NCBI GenBank assembly: GCA_946186215.1
Contig: CAMHMM010000106.1
Coordinates: 1 to 6,649, forward strand
From: an uncultured Ruminococcus sp.
GTDB lineage: Bacteria > Bacillota > Clostridia > Oscillospirales > Ruminococcaceae
Direction: 5' to 3'
DNA: 6,649 nucleotides
The notes under the pieces are model-generated. The model saw only the letters and a program-made list of their open reading frames with translations, was not told the DNA's origin and did not search any database. Position 1 is the stretch's first letter; every line of letters starts with the position of its first letter. Positions 1 to 5,568 of this stretch are shown in pieces. The position numbers were made by a program, and so were the translations under genes.

Positions 1-551
1 ACTCTGCTGGTGCTTTCTTCCACAAGATTTTCCTTCTGTATATTGGTGAATTTCAGGCTTGTAACCTTTATAGTGGGGGCATTATGCCCGCCCAGTCTGT
101 CGCCGATGCATATTCCGTATACAGAGTAAAAATCATCCGTGCCGTAGGCTGCCACGATATCATCATAGGAGAATACTGCGTGCTTTTCATCATATTCATA
201 GGGCAGTACCTGGTTCCATTCGCGTGAAACATTATCCGCCAGCTTGCCGTCAACATTCCATGTCTGCCATATCAGCTCAACAGGGGAGCCGTTTTCTTCA
301 TTAAGCTCGCCTGTGAACTCATACTCGACGATGACCTCGGAATCCTTCGTCATCCATACAGGGTTGAAGTTCTGAGAATAATCCTCGTCACCCTCGACGA
401 GAGGAGTGAACATCTTTACGGACTGCCCCCAGTTATTGGATTCCACAGCATTTGAAACATCCGCCACAAAATCCTCCGCAAATGCCGTGACAGACATAAG
501 AGCTGCTGCCAAAAAGCCGGAAACGACTGAAACGATCTTTCTTTTATTCAT
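1..551 (-). CDS. Secreted protein with a probable carbohydrate-binding-like beta-sandwich domain (C-terminus outside window)
   Basis: A partial gene: 183 codons are visible and the frame runs off the left edge. The start ATG at 551 is preceded by AGGTGA five bases upstream. The product opens with a classic Sec signal peptide: basic MNKRK, a hydrophobic core over residues 6-20, and a probable cleavage site after Ala-Phe-Ala (residues 23-25). The mature part is acidic, aromatic-rich and predicted beta. Landmarks are NNWGQS near 39-44, VELIWQTWN near 91-99, FSYDDIVAAYG near 127-137 and a following VTSLKF strand. From memory, this series resembles the small beta-sandwich domain (DUF5620-like or CBM-like) attached to many Ruminococcus glycoside hydrolases and dockerin proteins. 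That is family recall, not a search result. No catalytic domain or dockerin is visible, and one could lie beyond the edge. It has its own good ribosome site and lies 48 bases after the small membrane gene, so it may be the last gene of the transcript or separately expressed. Confidence 0.85.
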   Translation of the reverse strand, partial: MNKRKIVSVVSGFLAAALMSVTAFAEDFVADVSNAVESNNWGQSVKMFTPLVEGDEDYSQNFNPVWMTKDSEVIVEYEFTGELNEENGSPVELIWQTWNVDGKLADNVSREWNQVLPYEYDEKHAVFSYDDIVAAYGTDDFYSVYGICIGDRLGGHNAPTIKVTSLKFTNIQKENLVEESTSR

Positions 552-556
552 TAATT

Positions 557-562
557 TCACCT
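557..562 (-). promoter_or_regulatory. Shine-Dalgarno site of the secreted-protein gene
   Basis: AGGTGA on the minus strand, five bases before the ATG at 551. It fixes the start so that a complete signal peptide is encoded. No convincing promoter hexamers were found in the 48-base gap (552-599) that contains it. Confidence 0.75.
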
Positions 563-599
563 ATGTCTTCAATGAGCTGTCTTAGCAACGGGCGTTTTG

Positions 600-761
600 T
601 CAGAACGGCAGTTCATCCTTTTCATTGATGGAAACAAATCCGCTCTTTTCCCTCAGGCTGATCGCAAACTGAACTATCATGAGTATCATGCTTGCGGTTG
701 TAAGTGTGAATGTCGTGATAAGCAGGATCGACCTTGCTATCATAAGTCCTCTGTGTCTCAT
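600..761 (-). CDS. Small single-pass membrane protein, 53 residues, unknown function
   Basis: A short frame from ATG at 761 to TGA at 600. Support comes from a near-perfect Shine-Dalgarno (AAAGGAGG, eight bases upstream) that overlaps the stop codon of ricT, so translation is probably coupled. The N-terminus is basic (MRHRG, Arg10), followed by one long hydrophobic segment at about residues 11-36. A short polar tail contains SLREKSG, then NEKDELPF at the end. By the positive-inside rule the N-terminus should be cytoplasmic, but Arg and Lys just after the helix make topology uncertain. An uncleaved signal anchor fits better than a cleaved signal, since no small-x-small site follows the helix. 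I do not recognise the family. Its place 14 bases after ricT suggests co-expression, but this does not establish a shared job. Confidence 0.72.
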   Translation of the reverse strand: MRHRGLMIARSILLITTFTLTTASMILMIVQFAISLREKSGFVSINEKDELPF

Positions 762-769
762 ATTGATTT

Positions 770-777
770 CCTCCTTT
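770..777 (-). promoter_or_regulatory. Strong Shine-Dalgarno site overlapping the ricT stop codon
   Basis: AAAGGAGG on the minus strand, eight bases before the ATG at 761. Its first two A residues are the last two bases of the ricT TAA. This site is the main evidence that the 53-codon frame is a real gene. Confidence 0.85.
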
Positions 778-1642
778 ATTTTCCTTCAAGCTTTTTGAGT
801 GCCTTTATTTCGTCCTTTTCATTCATGACCTTTGCATCTCTTATAAGCTTTACATCCTTTTTATCAAAAACAGCGGCGGCTTCATCCGAACGCTCGGGAC
901 GAACGCGCAACTTGCCCGTCACCAGATTGACCTCTTCCACAAAGCCCTTGAACTGCGGTGTGCTTACATATGCGCCCACCTTAGGTGTATTTTTGTATTC
1001 CACCTCATAGAAATCCTGCTCGTATTTCAGGCAGCACATGAGCCTTCCGCAGGTTCCTGATATCTTGGTAGGGTTGAGACTGAGCCCCTGTTCCTTAGCC
1101 ATCTTGATAGATACAGGCTGAAACTCGGTGAGGAATGTACGGCAGCAGAACGGCCTTCCGCAAACACCGATACCGCCGAGCATTTTCGCCTCATCGCGGA
1201 CACCTATCTGCCGCAGCTCTATCCTTGTTCTGAATATAGCTGCAAGATCCTTTACCAACTCTCTGAAATCCACACGGCTGTCAGCTGTGAAATAAAAGAG
1301 CAGTTTGCTGTTGTCGAATGTGCATTCTACATCCACCAGTTTCATATCAAGATTATGCTCTGCGACCTTCTGCTCGCATATCCTTGCGGCAGTCTTTTCA
1401 CGCTGCTTATTGAGTTCGAGCTGCTTAAGATCCTTCGGTGTGGCAATTCTGATTATAGTTCTCAGCGGGCTTACGATCTCGCTCTCATCCACAAGCTTGG
1501 GAGCAAGAGCCACCTCGCCGCATTCGGCTCCCTTTGCGGTCTCCACCACAACACGGTCGCCTACATTTACCTTGACCTCTCCGGGGGAGAAGTAATAAAC
1601 CTTTCCGTTTGCTTTGAAACGGATTCCAATTATTTCTACCAT
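776..1642 (-). CDS. ricT: RicT/YaaT, PSP1-domain regulator of RNA processing and development
   Basis: A 288-residue protein of the PSP1/YaaT family, close to the usual length. In Bacillus subtilis, RicT joins RicA (YmcA) and RicF (YlbF) in a complex that carries two [4Fe-4S] clusters. That complex helps RNase Y mature mRNAs and supports sporulation, competence and biofilm formation. Visible here: an N-terminal beta-rich part (about 1-65) with VGDRVVVET near 27-35; a charged helix near 70-95; and the PSP1 core. The core has GGIGVCGRPFCCRTFL (156-171), the LNPTKISGTCGRLMCCLKYE block (189-208), and Cys161, 166, 167, 198, 203 and 204. These cysteines are the cluster-binding set of the family and all are present. 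A lysine-rich tail ends the protein. The start ATG at 1642 has GAAAGGA four bases upstream. RicA and RicF are not encoded in the window. Presence of ricT does not prove that the organism sporulates, as it is kept in many non-sporulating Firmicutes. Confidence 0.96.
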   Translation of the reverse strand: MVEIIGIRFKANGKVYYFSPGEVKVNVGDRVVVETAKGAECGEVALAPKLVDESEIVSPLRTIIRIATPKDLKQLELNKQREKTAARICEQKVAEHNLDMKLVDVECTFDNSKLLFYFTADSRVDFRELVKDLAAIFRTRIELRQIGVRDEAKMLGGIGVCGRPFCCRTFLTEFQPVSIKMAKEQGLSLNPTKISGTCGRLMCCLKYEQDFYEVEYKNTPKVGAYVSTPQFKGFVEEVNLVTGKLRVRPERSDEAAAVFDKKDVKLIRDAKVMNEKDEIKALKKLEGK

Positions 1643-1646
1643 TATT

Positions 1647-1653
1647 TCCTTTC
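1647..1653 (-). promoter_or_regulatory. Shine-Dalgarno site of ricT
   Basis: GAAAGGA on the minus strand, four bases before the ATG at 1642. The spacing is slightly short but acceptable, and no other start codon nearby has a better site. Confidence 0.6.
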
Positions 1654-1667
1654 TATACCTGATAACG

Positions 1668-1697
1668 ATAATGACTGTCGGTCAGCTGCACTATCAA
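1668..1697 (-). promoter_or_regulatory. Candidate sigma-A-type promoter for ricT
   Basis: On the minus strand TTGATA (1692-1697, five of six matches to TTGACA) is followed after 18 bases by CATTAT (1668-1673, four of six matches to TATAAT). Transcription would begin near 1661, about 20 bases before the ricT start and just ahead of its ribosome site. It lies in the only intergenic gap over 100 bases in the window (1643-1767). The -10 is weak and a match of this quality can arise by chance, so holB-ricT read-through is equally possible. Confidence 0.3.
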
Positions 1698-1742
1698 AAC
1701 TCTCATATGGCTTTGACGAAGTGCAAAATGACAGATCAGATC

Positions 1743-1755
1743 GTTAATGTTTAAC
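1743..1755. repeat. Perfect 5-bp inverted repeat downstream of holB
   Basis: GTTAA-TGT-TTAAC read on the plus strand: a perfect 5-base inverted repeat around a 3-base centre, 13 bases after the holB stop on the coding strand. It is AT-rich with no U-tract after it, so it is not a convincing terminator. It could be a small operator or chance. Just beyond it is a short direct repeat (AGATC twice, 1733-1742). Confidence 0.3.
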
Positions 1756-1767
1756 CAAATCAAAATA

Positions 1768-2733
1768 TCAGCTGCACAGTCTTGCCGCAAGTACTCCCGC
1801 TGCCGCAGATGCATTGCAGTTGAGGCGGCAGGCAGCCGCAGTATCCATGCAGGCATCGTACATTCCCGCAAGCCTTGTCTGTGGTATGCCCGAAAGCAGC
1901 TCGGCCTGCGTTCCCGCACAGCTCATCCGTTCGTTCATCCCGTATTTCAGGCTCATACCGTCACGCACGGCCGCTGCAAACATGGATACAAGATATTCAA
2001 GCTCAGTGCGGTCGGAGGCAGCGGATTCGAGCAGATATGCACAGCTGTATTCATCTCTTTCACTAACAGCCCTGCACAGCCTTCGGACACGGTCCACTTC
2101 GGTCATGAGTGCCTCATCGCCGCTCAGAAAGCTGATACATCTTCCGATATTGCCGCAGAATGCATCTGCCGCAGCGCTTATCTCATCTGCAGAGCTGTTC
2201 TCGCAAAGCCCGGTAAGTGCATCGATGCAGCTTTCCCTGTCTGCGGGATTTATGTGTAAGGTCATAGACCTTGACACGAGGGTGCCGAGAAATGCGCTGG
2301 TCTTTACGCCGGTAAAGATGAAATACACCGGATCGGGCGGATCCTCCGTGGCCTTGAGCAGTGCTGCCTGAGCCGCATCAGACCATCCGTCACAGTCCGT
2401 GAAGATGTATACCTTTCTGTCGCAGTCGTTGGGAGAGGTAAATGAATCGCTGACAATATCTCTAACATCATCGACGCTGTAATTCTTCTTTGACTTTTCG
2501 ACGATCCTGAGATCGGGATGCTCATTTTTGAGTATTCTCCGGCAATGTCTGCATTCACCGCAGGCCGTGCCGTTTTCACACAGCAGAGCCATTGAAAGAT
2601 AAACAGCCGAAATTTTCCTGCCCGTTCCCTTGTCACCTGTGATTATGTAGGAATGAACAAATCTTCCGCTTTTCTGCATGGCAGTGATCATGGAAAGAAC
2701 ATGATCCTTGCCGTATAGTTTTAATCCTGCCAT
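1768..2733 (-). CDS. holB: DNA polymerase III delta-prime subunit (clamp loader)
   Basis: A 321-residue AAA+ clamp-loader protein; with DnaX and delta it loads the beta clamp onto primed DNA. Family marks: HSYIITGDKGTGRK (27-40) at the P-loop position; a zinc module with Cys52, 58, 61 and 64; NYSVDDVRDIV near 84-94; VYIFTDCDGWSDAAQ (108-122) at the Walker B position; ALLKATEDPP (124-133); and the sensor-like VYFIFTG (136-142). The SRC motif appears as Ser154-Arg155-Ser156. The arginine that completes a neighbour's ATP site is kept, while the cysteine is lost. The P-loop lysine is replaced by Arg39, with a lysine one place later, and Walker B reads TDCD rather than DEAD. Delta-prime does not hydrolyse ATP in characterised loaders, so these changes are tolerable. 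The C-terminal collar domain (about 205-321) is weakly conserved. The ATG lies one base after the decarboxylase stop (TAAAATG) with no real Shine-Dalgarno, so translation is probably coupled. Seventeen cysteines are unusual outside strict anaerobes. Confidence 0.93.
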   Translation of the reverse strand: MAGLKLYGKDHVLSMITAMQKSGRFVHSYIITGDKGTGRKISAVYLSMALLCENGTACGECRHCRRILKNEHPDLRIVEKSKKNYSVDDVRDIVSDSFTSPNDCDRKVYIFTDCDGWSDAAQAALLKATEDPPDPVYFIFTGVKTSAFLGTLVSRSMTLHINPADRESCIDALTGLCENSSADEISAAADAFCGNIGRCISFLSGDEALMTEVDRVRRLCRAVSERDEYSCAYLLESAASDRTELEYLVSMFAAAVRDGMSLKYGMNERMSCAGTQAELLSGIPQTRLAGMYDACMDTAAACRLNCNASAAAGVLAARLCS

Positions 2734-2734
2734 T

Positions 2735-4057
2735 TTATTTTACCACATTCGCAGTCAAATTTCCATAGTTTTTCAAAAAAAATATATCTTCTTTGCAAAA
2801 AAATTCTCCGCCGACTATAAGTGCCACACCCGGAGGGCACATCGTAACGGGCTTTGCGCATACTCTGCCCAATGCATCATCCACGGATATTATCTCGCTT
2901 TTGGCCATAAAAGCATCCCTTACAGACATTGCACGCTCATGGATATATGGAGTGAAAACAGGGGAAATTCTGTCATTGCTCTCATTGGTGATATCTATAT
3001 CCATAAGGATATCAGTAAGCTTTTCTATATTCTCGGGAGAAAGCCCTGTTATCATCAGCACAACATGAGTATGGTCGGAATATTCACATTCAGCGCCCTT
3101 TTCACGCAGTCTGTCTGCAAGCTGATCACCGTCGCAGCCCGAACGGGCCGCATTTATTGTTATCTTTCCGCACTCCGTGTCCTCAACAGCATATTTTGTT
3201 GAGATGATCTCTTTTGCCCTGCATGAGCATTGTTGCATTTTTTTGAAATATTCCTCACATACAGCGGGATCTACCTTGTCAAGTGACTGCATTATCATAT
3301 ATGACGGGCTTGAAGAGCCGAATACGCTCATCATCTGCTTTATATACCCGTCACAGCATTCCAGGGTTTTATCCGCGATATGAAGATATGCACCGCCTGT
3401 CAGGACAGGCAAGGTCTTGTGAGCCGAATCGCAGACTATATCTGCACCATGAAACAGGGGATGCAGCGGAGTGCCGTTTTCATATATGAACCGCAGGTAT
3501 GCGCCGTGGGCATTGTCTACCGCAAGCTTTGCGCCATGAGCATGGCAAATATCCGCTATCTCATCAAGAGCAGTCAGCTTTCCCAGATAATCCGGAGTGG
3601 TGATATATACAAAATCCGTATCAGGGCAGCTTTCCAGTGCGTTTCTGACCGAAAGGGGAGTTATCCTTCCAGAAAGATAGCTGTCGGAATATTCAGGATA
3701 AAGCCAATGCACATCAAGATCAAGAAGCGCTGCGGCATTCAGGAATGCCCTGTGGCAATTCCTTGCAGCTATGACCTTTCTCCCGCAGACCTCAGCAAGC
3801 ACCGCAAGCATGGTCTGTATGCAAAGAGTAGATCCTTCGCAGGAATACACAGTCTTGTATGAACCGAACATCTCCGTTGCTTTCTGTTCGCTTCGGGCAA
3901 TGATGCCGCAGGCGGAAAAAAGATCATCCGCACCGCAGATCTCGGTGATATCATACGGGTACAAGCCTTTGTGCCCGGGCATATGCGCCCTTATGATACC
4001 GCTCTGAGCGTAATTCTTCAAAAAATCATCTATCGGGGTATACATGAATGTGCTCAC
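2735..4057 (-). CDS. PLP-dependent Orn/Lys/Arg decarboxylase-family enzyme (YaaO/SpeA-like)
   Basis: A 440-residue fold-type I PLP enzyme of the short Orn/Lys/Arg decarboxylase class, which makes polyamine precursors from basic amino acids in the cytosol. Marks in order: the N-terminal HMPGHKG (25-31); a phosphate-binding loop CEGSTLC (73-79); the ring-stacking histidine in RNCHRAF (99-105); the pyridine-binding Asp181 in AVDNAHG (179-185); the Schiff-base lysine Lys214 in DSAHKTLPVLTGGA (210-223); and the C-terminal domain with MSVRDAF (377-383) and CPPGVALIVGGE (407-418). The loop usually reads NGSTxGN, so Glu74 and Cys79 are departures; substrate is therefore uncertain. It is shorter than Bacillus YaaO/SpeA by memory (about 480-490). 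The GTG start overlaps the upstream stop as GTGA and lacks a clear Shine-Dalgarno. An ATG at 4045 would drop four residues and is possible. Similar enzymes sit near tmk and holB in Firmicutes, which supports orthology with YaaO. It contains twenty cysteines. Confidence 0.88.
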   Translation of the reverse strand: MSTFMYTPIDDFLKNYAQSGIIRAHMPGHKGLYPYDITEICGADDLFSACGIIARSEQKATEMFGSYKTVYSCEGSTLCIQTMLAVLAEVCGRKVIAARNCHRAFLNAAALLDLDVHWLYPEYSDSYLSGRITPLSVRNALESCPDTDFVYITTPDYLGKLTALDEIADICHAHGAKLAVDNAHGAYLRFIYENGTPLHPLFHGADIVCDSAHKTLPVLTGGAYLHIADKTLECCDGYIKQMMSVFGSSSPSYMIMQSLDKVDPAVCEEYFKKMQQCSCRAKEIISTKYAVEDTECGKITINAARSGCDGDQLADRLREKGAECEYSDHTHVVLMITGLSPENIEKLTDILMDIDITNESNDRISPVFTPYIHERAMSVRDAFMAKSEIISVDDALGRVCAKPVTMCPPGVALIVGGEFFCKEDIFFLKNYGNLTANVVK

Positions 4058-5553
4058 ATCTTTCTGCGGATCATCTCCTGTATCCGTGAGGTAGGCATAG
4101 AACGGATTATCCTTCCCTTTATCTTCTCCGAGGCTGTGTAGATATACACATCGCAGGAATGATTAAGGCGCTGAAACGGGTTCTGCGAAATACGAAGCTG
4201 TGCCAGCCGTGCAAAGGGTACGGAAATAGTGTGAAACTCATAGAATGAGCTGTACTTGGCGCAGACACAGCGCCCTCTTATCTCAAATCCGTTGGTAAGG
4301 TATGAGACAGCCTTGACCAGCAGCATCCATATCCCGGGTATCTCAAGAATGAGCGTCATGAAAAATATCAGGCCATGCCAGTCTATGAATATTACCGACA
4401 GGAAAAACGCCAGGACAGGAAGGCCGACCACCCAGAGTGCAGGCGGCCAGATAAACCTCATCGCATAGAGGAATTCCGTAGGTACATAATCCACGCCTGT
4501 TACAAATTCCGGCAGTATATTTGTCATTACCTTGTCCACAGTCATGATCATGTCGCTGTGTTCTTTTGCCCTGCCCCTCAGTCTTGATCTGCATATCGGG
4601 ATAAACACTGGCAGCTCGTTTTTCAGCTTGCCGTAGCCTGTACAGCTGATATGCACCGATGCGATGCCCATGAGCTTCATCATAAGATTCTGCCGCAGAT
4701 CCACCATGTTGATCTTGGCAGCGTTTATTACATACAGCCTGTGAGTGATATATCCTGTTGTTATCCTTATGCTGTTGCCGTGCCGTGTGGACTGGAAATT
4801 GCCGAGCCTCAGTACATTGGTGATAAAGGAAATAATAAAACCGATCCCGATTATGGCGGATATTTTCACGCCTACAGGAGAAATGCCGTATATCAGCGTG
4901 CTGATAAGATTGATCAGGGCATCCGAAAGGCCGCCAACGATCTCCAGAAGGTTTTCCTCAAGTTTTGTTCCGATTATTTTTGCCGCTCCCGATACAGTCG
5001 TTATCAGCAGCACCGTACCCGAAAGAGCAGAGGAAAAGAAAAAGGAAAATGCGGCAGTTACCCCCACATGAACCTTATATGCAGACTGAATGGATGGTGA
5101 ACGCTTTTCAAGGACTCCGCTGAGCCTGTCAAGAAGCCTGATACATTCTCTGTGGCGCACAACAAGATTAAGATCGAATTCACTTATGGCACATGGCGCA
5201 TCCGTGTCTATCCTCATACGCACAAGCTTCAGTATGTGATAGATCGGGTTCTGCTCAGCCGATACCATACAGACATTTCCGATGGAGATGCCTGTCCGTC
5301 TTTTGAACAATACGCCTGTTTCAAACAGTATCTCCTTATCGGTTATCCTGTATTTTAAAAACCACCATTTTCCGACGGCGAATACTATCATTGCCGCCAC
5401 GATCAGCAGATCCCATTTCGCACCGTCAGCCCAGCGCCGCACTGATTCCATATTGAGTCTGATGGTCATAAGACCTCTGATCAGCGGTATGAACAGGAGC
5501 CACATATACCTTGTGGTGTAGCCTATTATGGCGATAGGGGATTGTCTTCTCAT
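4054..5553 (-). CDS. Polytopic membrane protein with three bacterial PH-like domains (YdbT-like)
   Basis: A 499-residue membrane protein of the DUF304/bPH2 family, arranged like Bacillus YdbT: helix pairs alternating with three soluble PH-like domains. Numbered from the chosen ATG, helix pairs lie at about 9-31 and 47-67, 160-189 and 227-249, and 367-390 and 394-414. The PH-like domains lie at about 68-148 (ITDKEILFETGVLFKRR), 250-330 (IRITTGYITHRLY, then LRQNLMMKLMGI) and 415-490 (FEIRGRCVC, then ISQNPFQRL). Each shows the usual strand-turn-strand then hydrophobic Q/N-x-L pattern. ATG 5553 is preferred because GGTGA lies five bases upstream; GTG 5562 (three more residues) falls inside that site. 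The start is 15 bases after the YdbS-like stop, and the two probably form one complex. In Bacillus the ydbS-ydbT pair belongs to the sigma-W envelope-stress regulon linked to resistance to antimicrobial peptides. Whether that role holds here is unknown. Confidence 0.9.
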   Translation of the reverse strand: MRRQSPIAIIGYTTRYMWLLFIPLIRGLMTIRLNMESVRRWADGAKWDLLIVAAMIVFAVGKWWFLKYRITDKEILFETGVLFKRRTGISIGNVCMVSAEQNPIYHILKLVRMRIDTDAPCAISEFDLNLVVRHRECIRLLDRLSGVLEKRSPSIQSAYKVHVGVTAAFSFFFSSALSGTVLLITTVSGAAKIIGTKLEENLLEIVGGLSDALINLISTLIYGISPVGVKISAIIGIGFIISFITNVLRLGNFQSTRHGNSIRITTGYITHRLYVINAAKINMVDLRQNLMMKLMGIASVHISCTGYGKLKNELPVFIPICRSRLRGRAKEHSDMIMTVDKVMTNILPEFVTGVDYVPTEFLYAMRFIWPPALWVVGLPVLAFFLSVIFIDWHGLIFFMTLILEIPGIWMLLVKAVSYLTNGFEIRGRCVCAKYSSFYEFHTISVPFARLAQLRISQNPFQRLNHSCDVYIYTASEKIKGRIIRSMPTSRIQEMIRRKM

Positions 5554-5558
5554 ATTTT

Positions 5559-5563
5559 TCACC
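5559..5563 (-). promoter_or_regulatory. Shine-Dalgarno site that selects the YdbT-like start
   Basis: GGTGA on the minus strand, five bases before ATG 5553. It overlaps the alternative GTG at 5562, which argues for the ATG. Confidence 0.6.
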
Positions 5564-5568
5564 GCATA

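Noticed and set aside
68..256. Minus-strand open frame of 62 codons
   Set aside because: It overlaps the secreted-protein gene in another frame. The secreted protein has a signal peptide and ribosome site, whereas this frame has neither.
552..599. Possible promoter for the secreted-protein gene
   Set aside because: The best pair (TTGCTA with CATAGG at 17 bases) has a very poor -10 that runs into the ribosome site, so no promoter is called.
597..1010. Plus-strand open frame of 137 codons
   Set aside because: It lies antisense to the small membrane gene and ricT, which have strong family or ribosome-site support. Its translation shows no recognisable domain.
1653..1919. Minus-strand open frame of 88 codons running through the holB end into the intergenic gap
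   Set aside because: Most of it overlaps holB in another frame. The translation is Arg-, His- and Cys-rich without pattern, and it has no family resemblance.
1747..2371. Plus-strand open frames of 170 and 185 codons opposite holB
   Set aside because: Antisense shadows of a gene with clear clamp-loader motifs.
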